Assembly: GCA_003644265.1 (NCBI GenBank)
Contig: QNBX01000004.1
Span: 6,910-70,909, forward strand
Origin: Planctomycetota bacterium
GTDB lineage: Bacteria > Planctomycetota > B15-G4
Length of the DNA stretch: 64,000 nucleotides
Direction: 5' to 3'
The notes beneath the pieces were generated by a model. It was not told the origin of the DNA, did not search any database, and worked only from the letters and a program-made list of their open reading frames with translations. The stretch's first letter is position 1, and each line of letters opens with the position of its first letter. Positions 6,605 to 16,258 of the stretch are shown here, in pieces. The position numbers and the translations under genes were made by a program.

Positions 6605-9541
6605 TCAGGGCCTGGAGTCGCCGGCGCCCACCTGCACCTGCACCAGCACCACCGAAGCGGCCTGCCAGTCCAGCACCTCGGCCGCCAGAGCGGACAGGGC
6701 GGCGGCGTCGATGGCGGCGTAGTCGCTCAGCAGCGTGCGCGCCTGATCCAGACGAGCGGGCTCGCGCTGGCAGCGCCCCAACACGCCCAGCCAGTAGCCG
6801 GGGGTGCCCTGCTGAGCCGCCACGGCCTGCAGCTGCTGCTGCATCAGCCGCGCCAGCTCGTCGCGCCCCACGCCCTCCCGGGCCAGGCGCTGCAACACCT
6901 CAACGCACAGCTCCAGCGCCTCGGGCGCCGTGCCGGGCGGCGGCTCGACCTCAAGCACCAGGTCGCCAAGCCCCGCAAACACCTGACTGGCTGAGGAGCT
7001 CACGTCGAGGCGGCCCTGCTGGCCCAGCAGCGGTTGCAGCGCATCGACCAGCCTTCCGCCCAGCACCACCGCCAGCAGGGACAGGCGTCGGCGCATGACG
7101 GCGTCCCTGCCGTCCGCCGTGGGCAGGTGGATCTGCAGCAGGTCGAGCGGCGCGGGACCGGACACCACGATGTCCTCGCGCAGTCCCGACACCAGGGTCA
7201 CGCGCCGGCGCTGGGCGTACGGGCGCAGCTGCGCAACCCGTTGGGGCAGCAGCCCGAAGTTGGCCAGCAGCGCCGCCTCGGCCTGCTCAGGCTCGAAGTC
7301 ACCCACCAACGTGAGCTCCAGCGGCCCCTCGGCGAACTGCGGGCCGACCCACGCGGCGATGTCCCCCATGCTCACCGCCGCCACCTCGCTCTGGGGCGGC
7401 AGGCCGAAGCGCGGGTCGCCGGAGAAGAGCCGCGGCAGCACCTCGCTCAGCAGCGGGCCGCGAGGCTGGCTGGCCAGGCCCGCATAGAGCGCACCCAGGT
7501 CCCCGCGGCGCGCGCTCAGGCCCTCGGGATGGAAGCCCGGCTCCCGCACGGTCGCCGCCAGCAGCTCGAGCGCGAAGCCCAGCTCCTCGGGCGGCGCCAG
7601 CGCCTCCAGCACGAACGCGTCCTCACCCGCGCTCAGGCTGGCGCTCACGCGCCGCGCTGCCAGCACGCGCCGCAACGACGGGCCGTCGTGCTGCACCAGG
7701 CCCATGGTCTCCAGCGCGCCGAGCTGCTGAGCCGCAAACACCACCGCCGCGCGTTCGGGGGGCAGCGCCAGCTGGCCCTCCCCCAGCACGACCCGCAGCG
7801 CCACCTGCGAGGCCCCGGGCAGGGGCTTGAGGTTGACGCGCACGCCGTTGTCGAGCTGCAGCTGGTGCACGCCCAGGTCCGCCACGAAGTGACGGCCGGT
7901 GACGGCGCCGCGCCGGGCCGGGTCCGAGGCGTAGGCCCAGTCGGGCGTGGCGGCGCGCTCCCAGGCCTGACGCAAGGCCAGCCCTGCGCCGCCGTCCACC
8001 GGCAGCGGACCCAGGGCCTGGATCGAGAGGCTGCCGGCGTCCCAGGCGCGCCGCAGGGCCACGCGACACGACTCGCCATCGAGGCGTTGCAGCGCGGGGC
8101 CCAGCAACGCCGCCGCATCGGCAGGGGACATGGGCACCGCGCTGCCCGCGGCCAGGGCCAGCAGCTCGGCCAGCCACTGGGCCGAGCTGCGCGGCGCGCG
8201 CCGCTGCAGCGCCGTCACGGCCTGCGCCACCAACAGCTCCACCTCGGCATCCGCGAAGCCCGCGCTGAGGCTGTGGTCGAGCACGCGCCGGCAGACGACC
8301 AGGGCCTCGGCCCAAGCGCTCGGCAGGCACTGCATGGAGAGGCTCATGCCGGACAAGCCGGCCTCCCCGTCCACGGCGCGCACCGAGACCCCCGGCAGCC
8401 CGCCCGCGGCCACCGCCCGCAGCCGAGCCTCCAGCAGGGTCCGCGCCAGGCCCAGCGGCACCTCGTCCAGCAGCTGCGCGCGCGAGCTGCCGGGCGCCGG
8501 CGCAGGCTTCAGACTGGCCACCGTGAGCTGCAACGAGACCAGGCTCGGGACCTCGCGGGCCACGAAGGGCGCGGCCAGGGTCACGGGCGGGCCGGGGTCA
8601 GCGTCGCCTGGCGCCGTGGGCGGACGCGGCAGGGCGCCCAGCGCGGGGGTCAGCGCAGCCAGCGCATCGACGCCCGACAGGTCGCCCACCAGCACCACGG
8701 TGATCAGGTCGGGGCGCAACCAGCGCGCGCGCCAGCGCGCAAAGGCCTGGGCCGTGGGTCGGGCGCCCGGGTCAAACGGGCCCCGCTGGGCGAGGCGGCT
8801 GCCCGCCACCAGGGCGGCGCTGGCGGAGCGCAACGCGGAGGCGCGCGTGTCCTCCTCCGCGCTGGCCGACTCCTGATCGACCTCGGCAGACGCGCGCGCG
8901 ATCGCCCGGGCCGTGGACGCCTCGGGCGCCTCCCGAGTGGCGCCGGTCAGACGCGCAAACCACGCGCCGGCATGCTCGAGCTGCGTCCCGACATCGCCCT
9001 GGAGGCGCAAGCTGAACACGCACTCATGCCAGCCTGCGGCGCTGGACAGGTGGGCCCCGTGGGCCTGGGGCTGGGCGGCCAACCAGCGCGCGCCGAGGGC
9101 CTGCTCGTCGCTGAACGCGACGTGCTGCAACAGGTGCGCGGCGCCGCGCTCGTCCTCGTCCTCAGACAGGCTGCCCGCGGCCAGATGCAGGGCCAGCAAC
9201 AGCTCGCCCGAGCCGTCGTCCAGATCGACAAAGGCCAGGCGCAGCCCGTTGGGCAGCTGGCTCAACTGCACGGCGGCGTCGAGCGGCAGCTGGCAGCGTT
9301 CATGCGGCCAGGCACGCCGCTCGACTTGCGGCACGCCACCGGCCTCATCGGGCGACACGCCGGCACGCGCCTGCGTGGCTCCGCAACCCGCCAGTCCCAG
9401 CAGCCCCGCCAGCCCAGCGCACAGCGCCAAGCGCGCTCGCCCCGCCGAACGCGAACCCGCCCGCCAGCCCGCCCGCCAGCCCCCCAGTCGCGCCCAGACA
9501 GAGCGCCGTCGGATCCGGAGTGGAGCGCGCGGGCGGGGCAT
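6605..9541 (-). CDS. M16-family peptidase lipoprotein, zinc motif altered (HLLQH)
   Basis: 978 residues, the length of two fused M16 (pitrilysin/processing-peptidase-like) halves. The very Arg-rich N-terminus is followed by a hydrophobic stretch and the lipobox LGLAGC, so an exported lipoprotein is expected; a GTG at 9499 could be the real start, since the leader is long. The first half carries the inverted zinc motif region GAAHLLQHVAFSD. Active enzymes have H-x-x-E-H, but here it is His136-Leu-Leu-Gln139-His140, replacing the catalytic Glu by Gln. The second half (from about 560, VHQLQLDNGVRVNLKPLPG) has the M16 repeat without a zinc motif, as usual. By family knowledge the protein is probably non-catalytic or weakly active and may be a scaffold. 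It is followed by the ferredoxin on the same strand after 101 bases. Confidence 0.85.
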   Translation of the reverse strand: MPRPRAPLRIRRRSVWARLGGWRAGWRAGSRSAGRARLALCAGLAGLLGLAGCGATQARAGVSPDEAGGVPQVERRAWPHERCQLPLDAAVQLSQLPNGLRLAFVDLDDGSGELLLALHLAAGSLSEDEDERGAAHLLQHVAFSDEQALGARWLAAQPQAHGAHLSSAAGWHECVFSLRLQGDVGTQLEHAGAWFARLTGATREAPEASTARAIARASAEVDQESASAEEDTRASALRSASAALVAGSRLAQRGPFDPGARPTAQAFARWRARWLRPDLITVVLVGDLSGVDALAALTPALGALPRPPTAPGDADPGPPVTLAAPFVAREVPSLVSLQLTVASLKPAPAPGSSRAQLLDEVPLGLARTLLEARLRAVAAGGLPGVSVRAVDGEAGLSGMSLSMQCLPSAWAEALVVCRRVLDHSLSAGFADAEVELLVAQAVTALQRRAPRSSAQWLAELLALAAGSAVPMSPADAAALLGPALQRLDGESCRVALRRAWDAGSLSIQALGPLPVDGGAGLALRQAWERAATPDWAYASDPARRGAVTGRHFVADLGVHQLQLDNGVRVNLKPLPGASQVALRVVLGEGQLALPPERAAVVFAAQQLGALETMGLVQHDGPSLRRVLAARRVSASLSAGEDAFVLEALAPPEELGFALELLAATVREPGFHPEGLSARRGDLGALYAGLASQPRGPLLSEVLPRLFSGDPRFGLPPQSEVAAVSMGDIAAWVGPQFAEGPLELTLVGDFEPEQAEAALLANFGLLPQRVAQLRPYAQRRRVTLVSGLREDIVVSGPAPLDLLQIHLPTADGRDAVMRRRLSLLAVVLGGRLVDALQPLLGQQGRLDVSSSASQVFAGLGDLVLEVEPPPGTAPEALELCVEVLQRLAREGVGRDELARLMQQQLQAVAAQQGTPGYWLGVLGRCQREPARLDQARTLLSDYAAIDAAALSALAAEVLDWQAASVVLVQVQVGAGDSRP

Positions 9542-9589
9542 GGGACGTTGCCCTCTCGGGCCTCATGGATGAGTACTCGTCGGCCCACG

Positions 9590-9619
9590 TCGACGGGCCG
9601 GTGGGCGCCACCCTACAAT
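9590..9619 (+). promoter_or_regulatory. Promoter for the ABC transporter pair
   Basis: TCGACG (9590-9595), an 18-base spacer, and TACAAT (9614-9619), in the divergent gap between the M16 peptidase and the ABC genes. The leader then carries AGGAG at 9651-9655, 7 bases before the TTG start at 9663. Confidence 0.45.
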
Positions 9620-9662
9620 CCCCAGCCCGCCACTCCCGCTGCCCTGCCTTAGGAGAAGCCCC

Positions 9663-10382
9663 TTGATCGAGGTGTCCCAACTGACGCGCCGCTTCGACGA
9701 CACCCTGGCCGTGGACGGCATCGACATGTCGGTGGCTCCCGGTGAGATCGTGGGCCTGGTGGGCGTGAACGGCGCGGGCAAGACCACCTTCCTGCGCATG
9801 CTGGCGGGGATCCTGCCGCCCAGCTCCGGCCGCATCGAGATCGACGGGCTGCCCCTGGTGGGCGACGCCGTGGAGGCCCGCGCGCGGCTGGCCTTCGTAC
9901 CCGACACGCCCAGCCTGTTCGACACGCTGACCGTGCTCGAGCACATGGTCTTCGTGGCCGAGCTGTACCGCGTGCCGGACCCCGGCCCGCGCACGGACGC
10001 GCTGCTGGAGCAGTTCGAGCTGGAGGCCAAGCGGCACGCCCCGGCAGGTTCGCTCTCGCGCGGCATGCGCCAGAAGCTGGCCATCTGCTGCGCGTTCCTG
10101 CACGAACCCCCCGCGCTGCTGCTGGATGAGCCGCTCACGGGCCTCGACCCGCCCGGGCGTCGACGCATGAACGACGCCATCGTGGCGCGAGCGCAGGCCG
10201 GCAGCGCGGTGATCGTCTCCAGCCACCAGCTCGAGTTCGTGGAGCGACTGTCGACTCGCTTCGTGATCGTGCACCAGGGCCAGGTGCGGCTGGCCGGCAC
10301 CCTGGAGCAGATCCGCGCCGGCGCCGACGACCAGAGCCTGGAGGACGTGTTCCTGGCGGCCACGGGAGCGGGCGACCCGTGA
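9663..10382 (+). CDS. ABC transporter ATP-binding protein
   Basis: 239 residues starting at TTG 9663, supported by AGGAG 7 bases upstream. All nucleotide-binding motifs are present: Walker A GVNGAGKTT (about 38-46), signature LSRGMRQK, Walker B ALLLDEPLTGLDP, and the switch His in SSHQLEF. Such single-domain ATPases power ABC-2 type export. The next gene starts inside its stop codon (GTGA at 10379) and encodes a multi-span membrane protein, so the two form an exporter. The exported substrate cannot be read from the sequence. Confidence 0.92.
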   Translation: MIEVSQLTRRFDDTLAVDGIDMSVAPGEIVGLVGVNGAGKTTFLRMLAGILPPSSGRIEIDGLPLVGDAVEARARLAFVPDTPSLFDTLTVLEHMVFVAELYRVPDPGPRTDALLEQFELEAKRHAPAGSLSRGMRQKLAICCAFLHEPPALLLDEPLTGLDPPGRRRMNDAIVARAQAGSAVIVSSHQLEFVERLSTRFVIVHQGQVRLAGTLEQIRAGADDQSLEDVFLAATGAGDP

Positions 10383-11995
10383 CGGCCAGCGGCTTCGAGG
10401 GGCTCGCGCCGCTGCTTCGGCTGCAGCGCATGCGACTGGCGGGCACGCTGCGCAATGGACTGCGCTCGCTCAAGCGACCCAAGCGGCTGCTGCTGGTGCT
10501 GCTCGGGCTGAGCATGGTGTCGCTGTTCGTGTTCATCAACGCGCGCAGCCACGACGGCGGCAACCCGATCCTGTCGGGCGACGGCAGCAGCCTCATGCTG
10601 TCGCTGTTCCTGACGCTCTTTGTGGGGACCACCGTGGTGGGCGCCATGGTCCACGGCACCATGCTCTTCTCCCCGGCCGAGGTGCAGTTCCTGTTCCCGG
10701 GGCCTGTGGGCAGCCGGGCGCTGATCTGCGCGCAGCTGTTATCGGCCGGCACCAAGGCCTTCAGCGGCGCGTTGGTGTTCACCATCTTCCTCAAGCCCCA
10801 GGGCGTCGAGGCCTGGCGCGTGCTGCTGGGCTACCAGCTGGTCTTCTCCGCGCTGGTGGCGCTGGGCATGTGGGTGGACCTGATGCACATGCGGCTGCAG
10901 CCCCTCGAGCGCAAGCGCCGCGGCTGGGTCACCGGCATCGGCCTGGCGCTGGCGCTGACGGGCGTCGCGGCGGCGACCGCGGCCCGCGACGGCGGCTGGA
11001 GCGTCGACGCCCTGCGATGGGTGGGCCTGCCCGGCCGACTCTTCGCGGGGCTGATCAGCGCCCCCGACAGAGCCACCGCGCTGCTCTGCCTGGCCGGCAG
11101 CGTGGGCGTGGTGGCAGGCCTGGCGCTGGCCTGCCTGTACTGGAAGGCGCCGGTGCGCGCGGGCGCCCTGCACAGCAGCGAGCGCAGGCGCGCCGCGCTC
11201 GACCGTCTCAGCAAGGGCGGCCCCTTCGCCGAGAAGGTGCAACGCAGCACCAGCGGACGGCTGCTGCCCATGCTGCCGCGCTGGGGCGGCGCGGGCGCCC
11301 ACGCCTGGCGCCAGCTCAGCTCGCTGCGCAGGCGACGCAAGGCCTTCGGGCTGCTGATCATGGTCCCGCTCATCGCCGCCGTCAGCATGACCCTGGTGGG
11401 CGACAGGCCGCGCCCCGAGCTGGGCGCCGCCATGGCCATCTTCCTGCTCATGCTGCTGGGGCCGTTCTACGTGCAGTGCGACTTCCGCTCCGACCACGGC
11501 TCGCTGGCCTGGCTGCGTAGCCTGCCCACCTCGGCCAGCGCCCTGGCGGCGGGTCAGCTGATAGCCTCCGCCATCGTGGTCAGCGGCTTGCAGCTGATCA
11601 TGGGCGGCTGGGGCGTGCTGCTGACGAACCGCGAGCGCCTGCCGTACTGGGTGGGCGGCCTCGCGCTGCTGCCCGTGTTCAACATGATCCTGCTGGCGGT
11701 GGAGAACGCGGTCTGGCTGGTGCACCCCACCCGGCTCGACTACCGCAACGGCCCGCCGGGTGCGCTCGAGATCGTGCGCATGTACGGCGTGTTCCTGGCC
11801 AAGGCCGTGATCCTGTGTGTGACCGTGGGGCTGGCGCTGCTGCCCGGGTTCGGCGTGCACCTGCTCACCGGGAGCCCGAGCGCAGCCATCGCCACCGCCG
11901 CGCTGTCGCTGCTGCTCGAGACCGCCTTGCTGGTGGTCATCGTGGGGCGCCTGTTCCGCTGGGTGGACCCCAGCCGCGACCTGGCCGACGACTGA
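10379..11995 (+). CDS. ABC exporter membrane subunit
   Basis: 538 residues from a GTG overlapping the ATPase stop. There are about ten to twelve hydrophobic spans, for example LLLVLLGLSMVSLFVFI (about 38-55), two consecutive spans near 70-90, a central cytosolic region rich in Arg/Lys (about 260-320), and a C-terminal block of spans ending ALLVVIVGRLF. No ABC-2 signature is obvious, so assignment as the permease rests on topology and on translational coupling to the ATPase. A 23-base gap separates it from the convergent threonine aldolase gene. Confidence 0.8.
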   Translation: MTASGFEGLAPLLRLQRMRLAGTLRNGLRSLKRPKRLLLVLLGLSMVSLFVFINARSHDGGNPILSGDGSSLMLSLFLTLFVGTTVVGAMVHGTMLFSPAEVQFLFPGPVGSRALICAQLLSAGTKAFSGALVFTIFLKPQGVEAWRVLLGYQLVFSALVALGMWVDLMHMRLQPLERKRRGWVTGIGLALALTGVAAATAARDGGWSVDALRWVGLPGRLFAGLISAPDRATALLCLAGSVGVVAGLALACLYWKAPVRAGALHSSERRRAALDRLSKGGPFAEKVQRSTSGRLLPMLPRWGGAGAHAWRQLSSLRRRRKAFGLLIMVPLIAAVSMTLVGDRPRPELGAAMAIFLLMLLGPFYVQCDFRSDHGSLAWLRSLPTSASALAAGQLIASAIVVSGLQLIMGGWGVLLTNRERLPYWVGGLALLPVFNMILLAVENAVWLVHPTRLDYRNGPPGALEIVRMYGVFLAKAVILCVTVGLALLPGFGVHLLTGSPSAAIATAALSLLLETALLVVIVGRLFRWVDPSRDLADD

Positions 11996-12018
11996 CACGG
12001 GCGACGCGGCCGGCGGCC

Positions 12019-13038
<1,020 letters not shown>

Positions 13039-13139
13039 GCGGGCCGCTCCATGTCAGGCCAGATCGGCCGCCGGCGCTCGCACGCCAGCCGGCTGAAGAT
13101 GCCGGGCGGGCAGTGTAGCAGCGCCGGCGAGGCGCCCGT

Positions 13140-13145
13140 TATGCT
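13140..13145 (+). promoter_or_regulatory. -10-like box TATGCT, predicted leaderless start
   Basis: TATGCT ends exactly 6 bases before the ATG at 13152, so the predicted transcription start is the A of the start codon. No -35 is evident. Confidence 0.4.
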
Positions 13146-13151
13146 CAGCCC

Positions 13152-14900
13152 ATGCCTGCCCGACGCCGCGCTCTCCTCCCGCGCGTCGCGCTGATGTTGG
13201 GCCTGTCGAGCGCGCTCCACGCGTGTGGGGAGCCCCCGCGGGACGCGGCCCTGTTCGTGTCGCGCGGCGAGCAGGCGGGCCTCACCCGTGCGCTGCGCTG
13301 CGGGGCGGAGCTTCACACCAAGCAGACCATCCTTGAGGTCAACGGCAACGGCGTGGCCCTGCTCGACGTGGACGCGGACGGCGACCTCGACCTGGCCCTG
13401 ATCGACGGCAGCACGCGAGCGCAGCTGGCCCGGGGCGAGCAGATCACGCATCAGCTGCTGCGCAACGACGGCTGGCGCGACGGCTCGCCGCGCTTCTCGC
13501 CCTGGAGCGACCACGGTCTGAGCATGTCGGGCTGGCCCACCGGCGTGGCCTGCGCCGACGTCGACGGCGACGGCCGACCCGACCTGGTGGTGGGCGGCCT
13601 GGGCCAGGACACGCTGTTCCTGAACCGCACGCTGCCGGGCGGAGCGGCGCGCTTCGAGAGCACGCCGCTGCCGGGCCGCAGCTCGCCCCAGGACTGGACC
13701 ACCGGCGTGGCGCTGGCCGACGCGGATGGCGACGGGCAGCTCGACCTCTACCTGGCGCGCTACCTGGAGATCGACCCGGCGCATCCGCCCCTGGGACACG
13801 TGCAGCAGCTGCCCTGCCGCTTCGCGGGTCATGAGGTCATGTGTGGCCCCCACGGCCTGCCGCCCCAGGACGACGTGTTCCTGCGCGGGCTGGACGGGCC
13901 TCCGTGGTTCGAGGACGCGAGCGAGGCCTGGGGGGTCATCGCGGAGGCGCCGGCCTACGGGCTGGGCGTGGTGTTCGTCGACCTCGACGCCGACGGGCGC
14001 CCCGATGTCTATGTGGCCAACGATTCGGTCGACAACTTCGTGCTGGCCAACCGGGGCACGGGCTTTCAACACATGGGCCGGCTCTCGGGCGCGTCCAGCG
14101 ACATGGCCGGGCGAGCCCAGGCGGGTATGGGTGTGGCTGTGGGCGACGTGGACGGCGACCGCGACCTCGACCTGCTGGTGACCAACTTCTCGGACGAAGC
14201 CAACGCCCTGTATCGCAACCAGGGCGGGCTGCTCTTTCGCGAGACCTCGACGGCGGCGGGCACCGGCCACGTGAGCCGGCCGCTGCTGGGCTGGGGCGTT
14301 CACCTGGCCGACCTCAACAGCGACGGGGAGCTCGACCTGTTCGTGGCCAACGGTCACGTCTACCCCGAGGCGGACCTGCCGGGCACGGGCAGCCGCTACG
14401 CCCAGCCGCTGCTGTTCCAGCCGGGCCGCGGCGACGGGCGCTTCGACGCGCCCATCGAGGTGCTACCCGACGAGTTCGTGGCGCGAGGCTCGGCCTGCGG
14501 CGACCTGGACGGCGACGGTGACCTCGACCTGCTGGTGCTGCGGCTGAACCGCCCGCCGCTGCTGCTGATCAACCAGACCGACGACCCCGGGCGACAGCTG
14601 CTGGTGACGCTGGAGGACACGCCTCCCCGCGCGCGCGACGCGCTGGGGGCCGTGCTCTCGGTGAGGGTCGCTGGCCGCTGGCGCTCGGCGACCCGGCTCA
14701 GCTCCAGCGGCTTCCAGTCCGCCGGTGATCCGCGCCTGCACATCGGCGGAGGCGGCACGATCGAGGCGGCCGTCGTGCGCTGGCCGGACGGCGTCGAACA
14801 GCCCCTCGACCCGAGCGGCCTCGCCTTCGGGAGACACCATCTCGTGCGCCGTGGCGTGGGCGTGGTGTCGTCCACCGCGCTGCTCGCGCCGGGCACGTGA
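13152..14900 (+). CDS. CRTAC1-like lipoprotein: FG-GAP/VCBS propeller with ASPIC/UnbV domain
   Basis: 582 residues. The leader ends in LHAC, giving a lipoprotein. At least seven Asp-rich calcium-loop repeats of the type DxDxDGxxD follow (DVDADGDLD, DVDGDGRPD, DADGDGQLD, DLDADGRPD, DVDGDRDLD, DLNSDGELD, DLDGDGDLD), which build an integrin-alpha-like beta-propeller. The C-terminal about 110 residues are an ASPIC/UnbV domain with the hallmark LHIGGGGTIEAAVVRWPDG. These proteins are surface or periplasmic and may bind ligands or partners; enzymatic activity is not established. The next gene, a TPR lipoprotein, has its own possible leaderless start but may be co-transcribed. TPR plus CRTAC1 pairing is frequent in Planctomycetota and Acidobacteriota. 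Confidence 0.9.
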   Translation: MPARRRALLPRVALMLGLSSALHACGEPPRDAALFVSRGEQAGLTRALRCGAELHTKQTILEVNGNGVALLDVDADGDLDLALIDGSTRAQLARGEQITHQLLRNDGWRDGSPRFSPWSDHGLSMSGWPTGVACADVDGDGRPDLVVGGLGQDTLFLNRTLPGGAARFESTPLPGRSSPQDWTTGVALADADGDGQLDLYLARYLEIDPAHPPLGHVQQLPCRFAGHEVMCGPHGLPPQDDVFLRGLDGPPWFEDASEAWGVIAEAPAYGLGVVFVDLDADGRPDVYVANDSVDNFVLANRGTGFQHMGRLSGASSDMAGRAQAGMGVAVGDVDGDRDLDLLVTNFSDEANALYRNQGGLLFRETSTAAGTGHVSRPLLGWGVHLADLNSDGELDLFVANGHVYPEADLPGTGSRYAQPLLFQPGRGDGRFDAPIEVLPDEFVARGSACGDLDGDGDLDLLVLRLNRPPLLLINQTDDPGRQLLVTLEDTPPRARDALGAVLSVRVAGRWRSATRLSSSGFQSAGDPRLHIGGGGTIEAAVVRWPDGVEQPLDPSGLAFGRHHLVRRGVGVVSSTALLAPGT

Positions 14901-14928
14901 GCGCCTCGCCCCCGGGGAGGCCGAGTGG

Positions 14929-14934
14929 CACAAT
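14929..14934 (+). promoter_or_regulatory. -10-like box CACAAT before the TPR gene
   Basis: CACAAT ends 7 bases before the ATG at 14942, the spacing also seen at other predicted leaderless genes in this window. It helps choose this ATG over a GTG at 14897. Confidence 0.3.
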
Positions 14935-14941
14935 CGCCAGC

Positions 14942-16075
14942 ATGCCAACCGCCCCACCGCTCGCCATCGTGCTCAGCTTGGCCCTGAGCCTGGGTCTCAG
15001 CTCCTGCGGCCCGGACAGATCGCCCTACGATCCCTCGGTCCTGGCCGCCTCGATCCCGGACGTGGTCGCAGCTTTGGAGGCGGGCGACGCCGAGGGCGCC
15101 CTGGCGCTGATCGAGGTGCACCGCGTCTCCGGCACCGCGCCCGAGGGCATCTGGCACTACGAAGGCGTGGCCCTGATGGACGCGGGCCGCTCCGCCGACG
15201 CGCTGGAGACCCTGGGACACGAGCTGGGAGCGCGGCCGGGCAACGGGCAGGCGCAGCTCATCATGGCCGAGGCGCTCTTGGACCTGGGACGTGCGCAGCA
15301 GGCCCTGCCGCACCTGGAGCGGGCCCGGGCCCTGCTGCCCTCCCTGCCCTACGTCGAGCTGGTCTCGGCCCGCGTGGCCCTGGCTCGGGAGGACGACCGC
15401 GGCGCGGCCGCCGGCTTCACCGGCTACCTGAAGCACGACGCCTGGTCGCCCCGGGCCGCGGAGGCTCACCACGGCCTGGCCCAGCTGGCCCGGGCCGCCG
15501 GCACGCTCGGCGTGGCCGACCGCCACGAGGCCCTGTCGGCCCAGATCGAGCGGGCCCAGCAGGTGCTCAACGCCCAGCGTCAGCGGCTGGCCCTCGATCC
15601 GAGCGACAGCACCGCCGCCCTGGGGGTGGGCATGGTCTACCTGAGCCTGCACAACGAGGTGGTCAGCGATCCGCGGCTCTTGAGCCGGGCGGCCGAGGCC
15701 TTCGCCGCCTGCCTGGAGAGCGACCCGGACAACCTCAGGGCGCTCTACAATCTGGGCTTCGTGGCCATGGTTCAGGGCCGCACCCAGCAGGCGGCGATGC
15801 TCTGGAAGCGCACCGTGGCGCTGGATCCAGAGCATGCCGGGGCCCTGCTCAACGGGGGGCTGCTGGCGGCTCGTGAGCACGATCTGGCCCCTGCGCTCGA
15901 GCTGCTGGAGCGGGCCCTGACCCACAGCGAGGATCCCGGCGAGGCCGTCCGGGCCCACCGCGCCCTGGAGCAGGTGCTGCGCGAAATGGGCCAGGAGAAA
16001 CGGGCCGAGATCCACGCCCAGGCCGCCCGGGATCTGGCGCCCGCGGCTGCCGATCCGGGGTCCCCGGGCCACTGA
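14942..16075 (+). CDS. TPR-repeat lipoprotein
   Basis: 377 residues from ATG 14942. The leader PPLAIVLSLALSLGLSSC ends in a lipobox Cys. The rest is helical and consists of tetratricopeptide-like repeats, such as AEALLDLGRAQQALPHLERA, NLRALYNLGFVAMVQGRTQQ and a C-terminal repeat near ALEQVLREMGQEKR. TPRs mediate protein-protein contacts. Sitting directly after the CRTAC1-like lipoprotein, it may assemble with it at the cell envelope. A GTG at 14897 overlapping the previous stop would give a 15-residue longer start; the -10-like box and the leader favour 14942. No enzymatic motif is visible. Confidence 0.85.
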   Translation: MPTAPPLAIVLSLALSLGLSSCGPDRSPYDPSVLAASIPDVVAALEAGDAEGALALIEVHRVSGTAPEGIWHYEGVALMDAGRSADALETLGHELGARPGNGQAQLIMAEALLDLGRAQQALPHLERARALLPSLPYVELVSARVALAREDDRGAAAGFTGYLKHDAWSPRAAEAHHGLAQLARAAGTLGVADRHEALSAQIERAQQVLNAQRQRLALDPSDSTAALGVGMVYLSLHNEVVSDPRLLSRAAEAFAACLESDPDNLRALYNLGFVAMVQGRTQQAAMLWKRTVALDPEHAGALLNGGLLAAREHDLAPALELLERALTHSEDPGEAVRAHRALEQVLREMGQEKRAEIHAQAARDLAPAAADPGSPGH

Positions 16076-16258
16076 GAGGGGCCTGCCCGGTCCGATTCGG
16101 CAGCCTGGCTGCGTCAGACACCGCGCACCCGCTCAAGCGCACGGATGCGGTTCGTCGATGCAGTTGACGCGCTCCCGTGTGGCCGGACCCGCCGATCGAG
16201 GATGGAATCCACGCAGCTCGCCCCCGGCGAGTCGCCCGAGACGACTCCCAGTGAACCG

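Noticed and set aside
7034..9652. A long open frame of 872 codons on the plus strand
   Set aside because: It is antisense to the M16 peptidase, and its product is rich in Arg, Gln, Gly and His without any domain. In this GC-rich sequence, antisense frames stay open because stop codons are rare.
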